This document shows, piece by piece, positions 47,046 to 56,783 of a stretch of 64,000 nt of DNA. Below the pieces are notes generated by a model. That model did no database searches. It was not told the origin of the DNA and saw only the letters and a program-made list of their open reading frames with translations. The translations under genes and the position numbers were made by a program. Each line of letters begins with the position of its first letter. Position 1 is the stretch's first letter. Source of the DNA: Nocardiopsis algeriensis (GTDB taxonomy: Bacteria; Actinomycetota; Actinomycetes; Streptosporangiales; Streptosporangiaceae); contig NZ_JACHJO010000002.1 in NCBI RefSeq assembly GCF_014203695.1, positions 116,575 to 180,574 of the forward strand, written 5' to 3'.

Positions 47046-48503
47046 TCAGGGACGGTGCGCCCCGCCCTCCCCGCGCCCGCTCATCCGCAGGGCGATCCAG
47101 AGTTCGGCCCGGTGGTCGGGATCGTCGAGGTCACCGGGGAGCAGTTCCCTGATGCGCCTCATCCGGTAGCGGAGCGTGTGGCGGTGGATCCCGAGGGCCT
47201 CGGCCGCGGAGTCCCAGCGGCCCGAGGCGGCGAGGTAGGCGCGCAGCGACGCGAGGAGCTCGGCGGAGGTGCGCTCGGCCGTGAGCGGGGCGAGCAGGTC
47301 CTCGGCCAGCCGGGCCCCGACCGGGTTGTCGGCCAGGTCGAGCAGGCCGCCGGGCAGGTCCGCGGCCCGGACCACCCCGTCGGTGCCGGCCGCCTCCCTG
47401 GCACGCTCGGCCTGGGCGAGCGCGAGCGCCAGGTCCCGGTAGGAGACGGGGGTGCTCATCCCGGTGGGGCCCTCCAGCACCTCGCCGACCGCGGCTGCGG
47501 CCGCTTCCGCCGCGGCGAGCAGCACCCCGCGGCCGCCGTGCTCGGTGACCAGCACCCCGTCCGGGGGGTGGGTGCGGTCGGCGCGGTCGGCCACGGCCAC
47601 CACGACGGGCTCGGGCGGGAGCACCTCGCGCAGCAGGGCGGCGCCCGGGTGCTCGGGGTCCAGCGCCCCGGTGAGCAGTGCGGTGAGCACGCCCTCCCCC
47701 GTCCGCTCGGTGTCCCCCGAGGCGCTGCGCTCCAGCTCCAGGGACAGCAGCGACACCGCGGCGTTGACGAGGGTCCTCTGCTCGGTGCCCAGGGGGCCGT
47801 CCACGCCCACGGCGAGGAAGCCCCGGACACGGTGGCCGACGGCCAGCGGCTGTACGGACACGTGTTTGCCCCCCGATGTCAGGGAGAGGCTGGCGCGGGG
47901 ACCCGCCGCACGCAGGCGCCCCAGTTCCCCGGCCAGGTCGGCCCCGCGTCCCGCGGCGGCCGCGGGCGAGGCGTGGCGGACCGAGCCGTCGGAGGCCAGG
48001 AGGAGCACCCAGGCGTCGAGGTCCCGGGCCAGCCGGTCGGCGATCGCGGGCCCGCCCGAGAGCGCCGACCGCGTGAGGTCGCGCTGGGCGGTGAAGGCGC
48101 GGCTGAGCCCCTCGTACTCCTCCTTGGCCAGCAGGCGCGACACCTCCTTGCCGACCGCGATGAAGGGGGTCTCCCTGCCGATCTCCAACAGGGCCAGGCC
48201 GAACTCCTCCGCGGCCTCGCACAGCTGCGCGGGGGTCTGCTCCAGGACCACTCCGACGCCGAAGCCCAGCCCGGCCACCTTCCGCTCGGCGAGCCTGCGC
48301 ACGTAGCCGCGCAGGTCGGGGACGGAGTCGGCCCAGCGCACGCCGGTGGTGAGCAGGAGCTCACCGCCGGCCAGGTAGGGGGTGGGGTCGGTCAGCTCGC
48401 TGACGGCGACCCACTCCACCCGGCGGCCGAGGTGCTCGTGCCCGGTGAGCAGCTCCAGCCGCAGGGAGGGCGTCCGCAGCAGCGCGCCCAGTGTCGGTGG
48501 CAT
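47046..48503 (-). CDS. PucR-family transcriptional regulator
   Basis: 485 aa. ATG at 48503 follows GGGAG with 8-nt spacing. N-terminal PucR domain (LGALLRTPSLRLELLTGHEHLGRRVEWVAVSEL), a GGDEF-like middle, and the C-terminal PucR helix-turn-helix (about 432-455, AAEALGIHRHTLRYRMRRIRELL). Divergent from gabT by 159 bp. PucR proteins often activate purine, GABA or amino-acid catabolic genes, so gabT is its likely target. Confidence 0.92.
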   Translation of the reverse strand: MPPTLGALLRTPSLRLELLTGHEHLGRRVEWVAVSELTDPTPYLAGGELLLTTGVRWADSVPDLRGYVRRLAERKVAGLGFGVGVVLEQTPAQLCEAAEEFGLALLEIGRETPFIAVGKEVSRLLAKEEYEGLSRAFTAQRDLTRSALSGGPAIADRLARDLDAWVLLLASDGSVRHASPAAAAGRGADLAGELGRLRAAGPRASLSLTSGGKHVSVQPLAVGHRVRGFLAVGVDGPLGTEQRTLVNAAVSLLSLELERSASGDTERTGEGVLTALLTGALDPEHPGAALLREVLPPEPVVVAVADRADRTHPPDGVLVTEHGGRGVLLAAAEAAAAAVGEVLEGPTGMSTPVSYRDLALALAQAERAREAAGTDGVVRAADLPGGLLDLADNPVGARLAEDLLAPLTAERTSAELLASLRAYLAASGRWDSAAEALGIHRHTLRYRMRRIRELLPGDLDDPDHRAELWIALRMSGRGEGGAHRP

Positions 48504-48544
48504 CGCGGCAGCTCCCCTCCTTGGCAGGATCTGACGTATTGGCG

Positions 48545-48569
48545 TATCCACCTGGTTCGATTATCCACC
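48545..48569. promoter_or_regulatory. Direct repeats between pucR and gabT
   Basis: TATCCACC occurs at 48545-48552 and 48562-48569, with TGTCCATG just after. The 17-bp spacing in the shared promoter region suggests binding of the PucR protein. Confidence 0.4.
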
Positions 48570-48662
48570 GTGTCCATGCCTGACGTGTTCCCGCGCACCT
48601 AGTGTCGTGCACGTCGGCCAACCGTCCCGACCGTTCCCGCACCCAGTGAAGGAGGCAGACGC

Positions 48663-50000
48663 ATGGCAGCGACCGAGATCGCCCAGTCCCGCCGGGTCGT
48701 CACCGAGATCCCCGGCCCCAAGTCCCTCGAGCTCCAGAAGCGCCGCCGCGCGGCTGTCGCCCAGGGCGTCGGCAGCACCCTGCCCGTGTACGTCACCCGC
48801 GCGGGCGGCGGCATCGTCGAGGACATCGACGGCAACGCCCTCATCGACTTCGGCTCCGGTATCGCGGTGACCAACGTCGGCAACGCCGATCGCCGCGTGG
48901 TGGAGCGGGCCACGGAGCAGCTGGGGCGCTTCACCCACACCTGCTTCATGATCAACCCGTACGAGAGCTACGTCGAGGTCTGCGAGGCCCTCAACCGCAT
49001 CACGCCGGGTGACCACGAGAAGCGCTCGATCCTGCTCAACTCCGGTGCCGAGGCCGTCGAGAACGCGGTGAAGATCGCCCGCAGCGCGACGGGCCGCCAG
49101 GCTGTGGTGGTCTTCGACCACGCCTACCACGGCCGCACCAACCTCACCATGGGCCTGACCGCCAAGAACATGCCCTACAAGCAGGGCTTCGGCCCCTTCG
49201 CGGGTGAGATCTACCGGATGCCCATGGCCTACGCGTACCGCTGGCCGACCGGCCCGGACAACTGCGGCCCCGAGGCCGCCGCGATGGTCGTCGAGCAGAT
49301 CACCAAGCAGATCGGCGCGGACAACGTCGCCGCCGTGGTGATCGAGCCGATCCAGGGCGAGGGCGGCTTCATCGAGCCGGCCCCCGGCTTCCTGCCCGCC
49401 GTGGTGGAGTTCTGCCGCGCCAACGGCATCGTGTTCGTCGCCGACGAGGTGCAGACCGGCTTCGCCCGCACCGGCCACATGTTCGCCTGCGAGCACGAGG
49501 GCATCGTCCCGGACCTGATCGTGACCGCCAAGGGCATCGCCGGCGGCCTGCCCCTGTCCGCGGTGACCGGCCGCGCCGAGCTGATGGACGCCGTGCACGG
49601 CGGTGGCCTGGGCGGCACCTACGGCGGCAACCCGGCGGCCTGCGCCGCCGCACTGGGCTCGCTGGAGGCCATCGAGTCCGACGGCCTGGTGCAGCGGGCC
49701 CGCGAGATCGGCGACCTGATGCTCGGCCGCCTGCGCGAGATGGCCGACCGGTACGAGATCATCGGTGACGTGCGCGGTCGCGGCGCGATGGTCGCGATCG
49801 AGCTGGTCACCGGCCAGGACAAGGAGCCCAACCCCGAGGCCCTCGCCAAGATCCTGGCCCACTGCCACGCCCGCGGCCTCATCCTGCTGAGCGCCGGCAC
49901 CTACGGCAACGTGATCCGCATGCTGCCGCCGCTCGCGATCGGCGACGAGCTCCTCCACGAGGGCCTCGACATCCTCGCCGAGGCCTTCGAGCAGATCTGA
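48663..50000 (+). CDS. gabT: 4-aminobutyrate aminotransferase (GabT/DavT type)
   Basis: 445 aa. ATG at 48663 has a strong GAAGGAGG. Class III PLP transaminase with the GabT blocks LLNSGAEAVENAVKIAR, FDHAYHGRTNLTM, VIEPIQGEGGFIEP, Asp261 (ADEVQTGFAR) and Lys290 (VTAKGIAGG) for PLP. It moves the amino group of 4-aminobutyrate, and in homologues called DavT of 5-aminovalerate, to 2-oxoglutarate. A hairpin ends the transcript. No gabD is adjacent. Confidence 0.93.
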   Translation: MAATEIAQSRRVVTEIPGPKSLELQKRRRAAVAQGVGSTLPVYVTRAGGGIVEDIDGNALIDFGSGIAVTNVGNADRRVVERATEQLGRFTHTCFMINPYESYVEVCEALNRITPGDHEKRSILLNSGAEAVENAVKIARSATGRQAVVVFDHAYHGRTNLTMGLTAKNMPYKQGFGPFAGEIYRMPMAYAYRWPTGPDNCGPEAAAMVVEQITKQIGADNVAAVVIEPIQGEGGFIEPAPGFLPAVVEFCRANGIVFVADEVQTGFARTGHMFACEHEGIVPDLIVTAKGIAGGLPLSAVTGRAELMDAVHGGGLGGTYGGNPAACAAALGSLEAIESDGLVQRAREIGDLMLGRLREMADRYEIIGDVRGRGAMVAIELVTGQDKEPNPEALAKILAHCHARGLILLSAGTYGNVIRMLPPLAIGDELLHEGLDILAEAFEQI

Positions 50001-50031
50001 GGTCCGCCCCAAGAGGGATGTACCGCAGGCA

Positions 50032-50060
50032 GGGCCGCGCCCCCGACGGGGGCGCGGCCC
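50032..50060 (+). terminator. Terminator after gabT
   Basis: Perfect 13-bp stem (50032-50044 with 50048-50060, arm GGGCCGCGCCCCC) with a 3-nt loop. Confidence 0.8.
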
Positions 50061-50132
50061 TCGCGCGTACCTGGCGGGCCTGTCGGAGGGGCCGCTCTGG
50101 ACCCGTGAGCAGGGGCGGGGGAGACTGGGCGC

Positions 50133-51419
50133 ATGTCGGAACTTCTCTCGCGCCACCGCGCGGTCATGCCCTCCTGGCTGCCCCTGTACTACGAGTCCCC
50201 GCTGGAGATCACCGGTGGCAGCGGCTCGCGCGTCACCGGCGCCGACGGGCGCACCTACCTCGACTTCTTCGCCGGCATCGCCACCAACATGCTCGGCTAC
50301 GACGTGGCAGAGGTGCGCGAGGCCGTGGAGCGCCAGCTGGCCAAGGGGGTCGTGCACACCTCCACGCTCTACCTGATCCGCAGCCAGGTCGAGCTCGCCG
50401 AGAGGATCGCCGAGCTCTCGGGCATCCCGGACGCGAAGGTGTTCTTCACCAACTCCGGCACCGAGGCCAACGAGACCGCTCTGCTGCTGGCCACCTGCGC
50501 GCGCGGCAGCGACGAGGTCCTGGCCATGCGCGGCAGCTACCACGGCCGCTCCTACGGCACCATCGCCGTGACCGGCAACCGCGTGTGGAAGAACTCCTCC
50601 CTCTCACCGCTCAACGTCCACTACCTGCACGGCACGGACCAGGCCTCCCCGGTGTTCCGCGGAATGTCGGAGAAGGAATACGTCGAGGCCTGCGTCGCCG
50701 ATCTGCGCGACGTCCTCGACACCGCCGCTCCGAACGTGGCCTGCCTGATCGCGGAGCCGGTCCAGGGTGTGAACGGTTTCGCCATGCCGCCGGACGGGCT
50801 GTACGCCGCCTACAAGGAGGTGCTGGACGAGCACGGCATCCTCTTCGTCTCCGACGAGGTGCAGACGGGTTGGGGCCGTACCGGGACGAGCTTCTTCGGT
50901 ATCGGCAACCACGGCGTGGTCCCCGACGCCATGACCTTCGCCAAGGGCCTGGGCAACGGCTTCGCCGTCGGCGGTGTCGTGGCGCGCGGCGACCTCATGG
51001 ACGGCCTCCCCGCCGCGGGCGTGGCCACCTTCGGCGGCAACCCGGTGTCGATGGCCGCGGCCGGGGCCGTTCTCGACCACGTGCTGGAGCACGACCTCCA
51101 GGGCAACGCGCTGCGCCGGGGCGCCCTGATCCTGGAGGGTCTGCGCCCTCTGGCGGAACTGGCGAGCGTCGGGGACGTGCGGGGCAAGGGCCTGATGTTC
51201 GCCGTGGAGATGGTCGACCCGGTGACCGGTGCCCCGGCACCCGCGACGGCGGGAAGGGTTCTGGAGGCCGCCAGGGAGCGCGGGCTCCTCATCGGCAAGG
51301 GCGGTGTGCACGGCAACGTGCTGCGCATGGCGCCGCCGCTGACCCTGTCGGAGGAGGAGGCCGCCGAGGGCCGCGACATCCTGCTGGACGCCGTGCGCGC
51401 GGTCGACGCGGGGGTGTGA
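50133..51419 (+). CDS. Class III aminotransferase (alanine-glyoxylate/beta-alanine type)
   Basis: 428 aa. ATG at 50133 has GGGGGAG 9 nt upstream. PLP ligands: SGTEANE (109-115), Asp241 (SDEVQTGWGRTG), Lys271 (TFAKGLGNG). The sequence start (YYESPLEITGGSGSRVTGADGRTYLDF) and the overall pattern resemble AGXT2-like enzymes of actinobacteria, which use alanine, beta-alanine or related donors. Together with gabT, PucR and the nearby nitrilase it may serve beta-alanine or pyrimidine breakdown. No hydantoinase or dihydropyrimidine dehydrogenase is in the window. Confidence 0.88.
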   Translation: MSELLSRHRAVMPSWLPLYYESPLEITGGSGSRVTGADGRTYLDFFAGIATNMLGYDVAEVREAVERQLAKGVVHTSTLYLIRSQVELAERIAELSGIPDAKVFFTNSGTEANETALLLATCARGSDEVLAMRGSYHGRSYGTIAVTGNRVWKNSSLSPLNVHYLHGTDQASPVFRGMSEKEYVEACVADLRDVLDTAAPNVACLIAEPVQGVNGFAMPPDGLYAAYKEVLDEHGILFVSDEVQTGWGRTGTSFFGIGNHGVVPDAMTFAKGLGNGFAVGGVVARGDLMDGLPAAGVATFGGNPVSMAAAGAVLDHVLEHDLQGNALRRGALILEGLRPLAELASVGDVRGKGLMFAVEMVDPVTGAPAPATAGRVLEAARERGLLIGKGGVHGNVLRMAPPLTLSEEEAAEGRDILLDAVRAVDAGV

Positions 51420-51608
51420 GGGCACGGAGGTACGCACACGGCGGAGTTCCCGGATATACCGGACCGATGAGTCTCACCGACGGCCGGTGACAGGGGGCAC
51501 GGAGTATCGTGGAGGTGCGGTCGGCGGGTCCGCCGCCGACGATCGGATGCCTTCCAGGAAAGATGTGCTCACTTCCCCCTCCTCCCCGTGGAAGCGAGCG
51601 CGTCGCAC

Positions 51609-51650
51609 CGGCGCTCCGGGTCCGTTCCTCCCCTAGGACCCGGAGCGCCG
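51609..51650. terminator. Bidirectional terminator
   Basis: Perfect 15-bp stem (51609-51623 with 51636-51650, arm CGGCGCTCCGGGTCC) and a 12-nt loop between the aminotransferase and the convergent small gene. The 244 bp between the genes otherwise shows nothing. Confidence 0.75.
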
Positions 51651-51663
51651 CCGCATCCGGTGC

Positions 51664-51915
51664 TCACCGGACCGCGAAGAGCCTCTCGCCGACGGCGGTC
51701 GGCGCCTCGAGCCCCATGACGGCCGCGCACTCCCCGCAGCCGAACACCTGGCTCCCGTCCGGCAGGACCCCCAGGACCCTGCGGGGCCTGGGCCACCTGG
51801 TGTGGCAGGCGGCGCAGGCGTCCCCCATGCGCTGCTCCGCGCTCAGCGCCTCCGGGTCGTAGACGTAGGTGTCGGACGCACCGTCTGACGTGGCTGGTTC
51901 GCACATCGTGCTCAT
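51664..51915 (-). CDS. Small zinc-ribbon-like hypothetical protein
   Basis: 83 aa from ATG at 51915; ATG at 51906 and TTG at 51924 are also possible. Two Cys pairs (CAAC and CGEC) about 24 residues apart flank a short segment (RWPRPRRVLGVLPDGSQVF), the layout of a zinc ribbon. No known family. The promoter region upstream (51925-52148) is shared with the 3' end of the nitrilase gene. Confidence 0.65.
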   Translation of the reverse strand: MSTMCEPATSDGASDTYVYDPEALSAEQRMGDACAACHTRWPRPRRVLGVLPDGSQVFGCGECAAVMGLEAPTAVGERLFAVR

Positions 51916-52148
51916 TCCGCGCAATGTCCTTGCTCCCCCCGTGGTTTAGGACAGTCTGGCGGGCCGGTCCTCGCCGGCTCCTTAAAGGAATCAGAGGCCT
52001 GGGGGACCCGGATGGGGTCGGACCAAACCAAATCACTCCGTGCAGGTAGATCATAACCCTACGTGAACAAGCCTGGGAAGACCCCAGTTCAAGCCTGTAC
52101 ATTCATAGGCTTTGCCGGAAAACTGACGGACCGCAAGGGTAAGGGACC

Positions 52149-52961
52149 TCATCCCGCAGACCGCGGAGCGACCGAAAAGCGACGGAGAGAAAGAGCCGGA
52201 TTAGCGACCCGAACCTCCTCTACCCGGGCAACCGAAACATCGGCCACGGCGACCTCGAAGCCCTGCTCTCCCAGCGCGGCGACCGGCGTCCCCATGGGAT
52301 CGACCACCATGCTGTTTCCGGCACCCAGCGGCGCCGACTGGCCCGAGGCCGCCACGTACACGGTGTTCTCGATGGCCCTGGCCCGCAGCAGCGTCCGCCA
52401 GTGCTCCTCCTTCAGAGGCCCCGGCACCCACTGCGCGGCGAGCAGGACCACATGCGCGCCGGCGTCGGCGATACGCCGAGTCACCTCGGGAAAGCGCAGG
52501 TCGTAGCATGTCTGGAGGCCGAAGACCACCCCGTCGACGGCAAAGGTCTGCGGCTCGTCGAGAGGACCGGGCGAGACCACGTCCGACTCCCGGACACCGA
52601 AGGCGTCGTAGAGGTGGATCTTGCGGTAGAGCGCGATCCGCTCCCCCTCCGGTGACAGCGCCACCAGGGTGTTGGTGAAGCGCTCCGCATCCTCCGCCCC
52701 GGCCTCGTTGACCCCGACCACCAGGTGGACACCCTCCTTGCGGGCGACCTCGGCCGCGGCCGCGAGGAAGGGGCCGTCCAAGGGCTCCGCGGCCTCGACG
52801 CAGCGGTGGTCGGTGCGCGGCGCGGTGAACATGGCGTACTCGGGCAGCAGCACCACCCGCGCACCCCGCTCCGCGGCCCGTCCGGCCAGCTCGGCCACCG
52901 TGTGCAGATTGGCCTTCTTGTCCTGCCCCGGGGCGAACTGGCCCACCGCGACCTGAACCAT
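52149..52961 (-). CDS. Nitrilase-superfamily amidohydrolase (Nit2/omega-amidase-like)
   Basis: 270 aa. ATG at 52961 follows GAGGAG. Triad: Glu41 (LLPEYAMF), Lys114 (LYRKIHLYDAF) and Cys152 (QTCYDLRFPE). The IHLYDAFG and CYDLRFPEV forms fit the Nit1/Nit2 branch, which hydrolyses alpha-keto acid amides or deaminated glutathione. It is distinct from the DavA-like protein at 4745-5554. Divergent from the TetR gene. Confidence 0.88.
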   Translation of the reverse strand: MVQVAVGQFAPGQDKKANLHTVAELAGRAAERGARVVLLPEYAMFTAPRTDHRCVEAAEPLDGPFLAAAAEVARKEGVHLVVGVNEAGAEDAERFTNTLVALSPEGERIALYRKIHLYDAFGVRESDVVSPGPLDEPQTFAVDGVVFGLQTCYDLRFPEVTRRIADAGAHVVLLAAQWVPGPLKEEHWRTLLRARAIENTVYVAASGQSAPLGAGNSMVVDPMGTPVAALGEQGFEVAVADVSVARVEEVRVANPALSLRRFSVAPRSAG

Positions 52962-53046
52962 GCAGAACACTCCTCGTCCACCTGGGGCTCGTGCCCTGAG
53001 TGTACGGCTAGCCCGAGAGAGCGATCTGAAACGCCCTTGCCATGGG

Positions 53047-53062
53047 CTAAACGGTCGTTTAG
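53047..53062. promoter_or_regulatory. TetR-type operator
   Basis: CTAAACG-GT-CGTTTAG, perfect 7-bp arms, lies 11 bp before the tetR start codon. It is well placed for autorepression of the tetR-exporter unit. Confidence 0.7.
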
Positions 53063-53072
53063 TCTCTTGAAC

Positions 53073-53723
53073 ATGAGTTCAGCCACACCGCCCGGCAACC
53101 CGGACCTCACGGCCCGCGCGCGCATCCGCGACGCCGCCGTCGTGTGCTTCGGCAACCGCGGGTTCGACGTCAGCGTGCGGACCATCGCCGAGGCCGCCGG
53201 GGTCTCCCCCGGCCTCGTGATCCACCACTTCGGTTCCAAGGAGGCGCTGCGCAAGGCGTGCGACGACCACGTCGCCGCCACGATCGACGAGGTCAAGACG
53301 GAGGGCGTCACCGCACCCGACTCCGGGACGCTCATCGAGCAGTTCGCCACGGCGGAGGAGTACGCGCACCTGGTGGCCTACGTCTTCCGCTCCATGCAGG
53401 CCGGCGGAGACCTCGCCCGCACCCTCTTCGACCGCATGGTCGCCGACGTCGAGCGCTACATGGCCGCCGGTGAGGCGGCGGGCACCATCCGCCCGACCCG
53501 GGACCCGAAGGCGCGGGCCCTGTGGATGACGGCCAGTTCGCTGGGCGCGCTCGTGCTCCTGGTCAACCTCCGGCACCCGGGGCCCGACGTGGACTTCCGC
53601 GAGGTGGTGCGGGAGTGGCAGACAGAGCACGCGCTCCCCGTCCTGGAGGTCTACACCGAGGGCCTGTTCCCCGACAGCACAGCCCTCGACGCCTACCTCG
53701 CCCACAAAGACGGCGCCACCTGA
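53073..53723 (+). CDS. TetR-family transcriptional regulator
   Basis: 216 aa. ATG at 53073 is the only start that gives a normal TetR N-terminus; there is no clear Shine-Dalgarno. Helix-turn-helix at about 32-60 ([28 protein letters not shown]). The C-terminal ligand domain is typical of regulators controlling drug exporters. It precedes the exporter by 44 bp and probably represses itself and the exporter. Confidence 0.92.
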   Translation: MSSATPPGNPDLTARARIRDAAVVCFGNRGFDVSVRTIAEAAGVSPGLVIHHFGSKEALRKACDDHVAATIDEVKTEGVTAPDSGTLIEQFATAEEYAHLVAYVFRSMQAGGDLARTLFDRMVADVERYMAAGEAAGTIRPTRDPKARALWMTASSLGALVLLVNLRHPGPDVDFREVVREWQTEHALPVLEVYTEGLFPDSTALDAYLAHKDGAT

Positions 53724-53767
53724 CGGACACGGCGGCGCATCGCCCCCGAGAAAGGAATTCCCCGGCC

Positions 53768-54691
53768 ATGACAGACACCGTCATCGACGCCCGGGGCGTC
53801 GTGAAGCGCTTCGGGCGCTTCACCGCCCTGGACGGACTCGACCTCACCGTGGAGGCCGGCCAGGTCGCCGGCTTCCTCGGCCCCAACGGGGCCGGGAAGT
53901 CCACCACCATCCGCGTCCTGCTCGGCCTGCTGCGGGCCGACGCCGGGACGGTCCGCCTGCTCGGCGGCGACCCGTGGAAGGACGCCGTCGCCCTGCACCG
54001 CCGCCTGGCCTACGTGCCCGGGGACGTCTCCCTGTGGCCCAACATGACCGGCGGCCAGGCCATCGACCTGCTCGGAAGGCTGCGCGGCGGCCTGGACCCC
54101 GACCGCAGGGAGGAGCTGCTGGCCCGCTTCGAGCTGGACCCCTCCAAGAAGGCCCGCACCTACTCCAAGGGCAACCGGCAGAAGGTCGCCCTCGTCGCCG
54201 CGCTGGCCTCCGACGCCGAACTCCTCGTCCTGGACGAGCCCACCTCCGGGCTGGACCCGCTCATGGAGTCGGTGTTCACCCGGTGCGTGCTGGAGGCCAA
54301 GGCGCAGGGCCGCACGGTGCTGCTGTCCAGCCACATCCTGTCCGAGGTCGAGAAGCTCTGCGACACCGTCACCATCATCCGCCGGGGGCGCACCGTGGAG
54401 TCGGGGACGCTGGAGGGCCTGCGCCACCTGACCCGCTCCACCGTGCGCGCCTCGGTCGACGGCGACCCCTCGGTGCTGTCCGGCCTCGACGGCGTCCACG
54501 ACCTGTCCGCCGACGGGAACCGGGTGTCCTTCGCCGTCGACAACGACCGCCTCGGCACCGCCGTGCGCGCGGTCGGCGACCTGGAGGTGCGCTCCCTGGT
54601 GTGCACCCCGCCCTCGCTGGAGGAATTGTTCATGCGCCACTACGGCGACGAGCTGTCGGCCCTGGACGGCAGCGGAGGGGAGCGCACGTGA
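53768..54691 (+). CDS. ABC exporter ATP-binding protein
   Basis: 307 aa. ATG at 53768 (AAGGA upstream). Walker A GPNGAGKS (38-45), Walker [15 protein letters not shown]-loop [13 protein letters not shown]. The signature reads YSKGNRQK where LSGGQ is usual, as in other drug-export ATPases of this type. The C-terminal DrrA-like domain ends at a GTGA overlap with the permease. Confidence 0.92.
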   Translation: MTDTVIDARGVVKRFGRFTALDGLDLTVEAGQVAGFLGPNGAGKSTTIRVLLGLLRADAGTVRLLGGDPWKDAVALHRRLAYVPGDVSLWPNMTGGQAIDLLGRLRGGLDPDRREELLARFELDPSKKARTYSKGNRQKVALVAALASDAELLVLDEPTSGLDPLMESVFTRCVLEAKAQGRTVLLSSHILSEVEKLCDTVTIIRRGRTVESGTLEGLRHLTRSTVRASVDGDPSVLSGLDGVHDLSADGNRVSFAVDNDRLGTAVRAVGDLEVRSLVCTPPSLEELFMRHYGDELSALDGSGGERT

Positions 54692-56286
54692 ACGCCCTCA
54701 CCGGAACCGGGACACTCCTCCGGTTCGTCCTGCGACGCGACCGGATCCGTCTGTCGGTCTGGACGCTCGCACTGGTCGGGACCGTCGCCGCGACCGTGCC
54801 CGCCCTCGACGAGATGTTCGCGACCGAGGCCCAGCGCCGGTCCCGCGCCGCGCTCATGGACACCCCCACGGGGATCGTCTTCGGCGGTCCCGGATACGGG
54901 CTGGACGACTACGGCCTGGGCCCGATGGTCGTCAACGAGCTGACCATGAGCCTGCTGATCGCGCTGGCGGTCATGAACATCCTGCACGTGGTCCGGCACA
55001 CCCGCGCCGAGGAGGAGAGCGGCCGGGCCGAACTGCTGCGGTCCGGCGCCGTGGGCCCGAGCGCCCAGATGACGGCCGCCCTGGCGACCGCGGCCCTGGT
55101 CGACCTGGTCATCGGCGGCCTGGTCGCCGCGACCCTGGCCGGCAGCGGCCTGGCCATCGCCGACTCGGCGGCCTACGGCCTGGGCCTTGCCCTGGCCGGA
55201 ATCGCCTTCGGCGCCGTCGCCGCCGTGTGCGCGCAGGTCACGGGGTACGGGCGCGGCGCGGCCGGGCTCGCGTTCCTGGCCGTCGGTGTGCTGTTCCTGT
55301 TCCGCGTCGTCGGTGACATGGCCGAGCCCGGCGGCAACGCCCTGTCGTGGCTCTCCCCCTTCGCCTGGGTCCAGCAGACCCGCGTGTACGACGACCTGCG
55401 CTGGTGGCCGCTGCTGCTGTACCCGCTCCTCGTCTGCCTGCTCTTCGCCGCCGCCTACGCCCTGGCCGGCCGGCGCGACCTGGGCGCCGGACTGGTCCCG
55501 CCCCGGCCCGGCCCCGCCGGGGCCGGGTCCCTGCTCCGCGGAGCGACGGCCCTGCACCTGCACCAGCAGAGGGGGGCGGTCATCGCCTGGGCCGCGGCCG
55601 TGTTCGCCTTCGCCGCCGCCTTCGGCACGCTGTCGAGCGAGATCGACACGATGCTGGAGGAGAACCCCGAGCTGGGCGCCGTCTTCCTCGGGGGCACCTC
55701 GGAGGTCATGGCGGGCTACCTCGGCACCATGGTGAGCTACACGATGATGGCGGCGTCCGCCTACGCCGTCGTCTCGGTGCTCCGCACCCGGAGCGAGGAG
55801 TCCTCGGGGCGCGCCGAGGCCGTCCTGGCCACGGCGGTGAGCCGGTACCGCTGGTTCGGCGGGGCCCTGGTGGTGAGTGCCCTGTCCTCGACCCTGATCG
55901 TGCTGCTGGGCGGGCTCGGCATGGGGATCGGCGCCGCAGCCGCGGTGGAGGACTCCTCCTGGATCGGCACGATGCTGGAGGCCGTCCTGGCCCAGCTGCC
56001 CGTCGCCCTGCTGTTCACCGCTCTGACCGCCCTGGTGGTGGGAGCGGCACCGCGCCTGGTCCCGCTGGTGTGGGCCTGGTTCGGCTACAGCGTCCTCGCC
56101 ACGATGTTCGGCGGGCTGCTCGGCCTGGACGAGTGGCTGGTGGACCTGAGCGCGTTCAGCATGCTGCCCCTGCTGCCGGGCGGCGAGTTCGAGGCGGCAC
56201 CTGTCGCGGTGGCCGCGGCCGTCGCGGTCGCCGCGGCCGCGGGCGGACTGCTCGGTTTCCGCCGCCGCGACCTGCTGCCGGTGTGA
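54688..56286 (+). CDS. ABC-2 exporter permease (polyketide-antibiotic exporter type)
   Basis: 532 aa from GTG at 54688. Two halves of about six helices each, each with a related motif ([18 protein letters not shown] at about 115 and [17 protein letters not shown] at about 370), so it looks like an internally duplicated TnrB3-like exporter of antibiotics. Substrate unknown. Works with the preceding ATPase, under TetR control. Confidence 0.88.
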   Translation: MNALTGTGTLLRFVLRRDRIRLSVWTLALVGTVAATVPALDEMFATEAQRRSRAALMDTPTGIVFGGPGYGLDDYGLGPMVVNELTMSLLIALAVMNILHVVRHTRAEEESGRAELLRSGAVGPSAQMTAALATAALVDLVIGGLVAATLAGSGLAIADSAAYGLGLALAGIAFGAVAAVCAQVTGYGRGAAGLAFLAVGVLFLFRVVGDMAEPGGNALSWLSPFAWVQQTRVYDDLRWWPLLLYPLLVCLLFAAAYALAGRRDLGAGLVPPRPGPAGAGSLLRGATALHLHQQRGAVIAWAAAVFAFAAAFGTLSSEIDTMLEENPELGAVFLGGTSEVMAGYLGTMVSYTMMAASAYAVVSVLRTRSEESSGRAEAVLATAVSRYRWFGGALVVSALSSTLIVLLGGLGMGIGAAAAVEDSSWIGTMLEAVLAQLPVALLFTALTALVVGAAPRLVPLVWAWFGYSVLATMFGGLLGLDEWLVDLSAFSMLPLLPGGEFEAAPVAVAAAVAVAAAAGGLLGFRRRDLLPV

Positions 56287-56293
56287 GCGGCGG

Positions 56294-56764
56294 TCAGGAG
56301 AGGAGGGAGAGCGCCCAGGCCGGGGCGAGGACCACGACGAGGAAGCGGGCGGTGCGGGTGGTGAAGGTGATCGCGCAGAACAACACGACGTTCATACGCA
56401 CCACCCCGGCCAGTACCGCCACCACGAAGAACGGCGGAACGCTGGCGAAGGAGCTCACCGCGAGCAGGCCCGCGCCCCAGACCGGACGGGCCTCGGCCCT
56501 CCGGCGCCAGGTCTCGGCCCGGGCGGCCCACTTGCCCGGAGTCCGGGTCCTGCGGCGCAGCCACGGCGCCGTGAGGGTTCCCCGGCCCGCGTAGTAGTAG
56601 GGCAGTTTGCCCAGGGTCTGGCCCAGAGCCGCGGCCAGGGCCATGGCCGTCAGGGCGCCGTCGTCCAGGGCGACGGCGGCGCCCGCCAGGTACAGCTCGA
56701 TGTTGACGACCGGCACGAGGCCCGAGGCGAGGGCGACCAGGAAGGCCAGGCCCGTCTCGATCAC
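56294..56764 (-). CDS. Small VTT/DedA-like membrane protein
   Basis: 156 aa. Features VPVVNIELYLAGAA, ALGQTLGKLPYYYAGRG and SSFASVPPFFVVAVLAGVVRM, as in YqaA/SNARE-associated (VTT) proteins, with membrane-reentrant Pro/Gly-rich turns. Shorter than true DedA proteins (about 200). Starts 19 bp after the rlmN stop; probably co-transcribed with it. Role perhaps in lipid movement. Confidence 0.7.
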   Translation of the reverse strand: MIETGLAFLVALASGLVPVVNIELYLAGAAVALDDGALTAMALAAALGQTLGKLPYYYAGRGTLTAPWLRRRTRTPGKWAARAETWRRRAEARPVWGAGLLAVSSFASVPPFFVVAVLAGVVRMNVVLFCAITFTTRTARFLVVVLAPAWALSLLS

Positions 56765-56783
56765 GCCGGCCGCCCCGAGGCGC

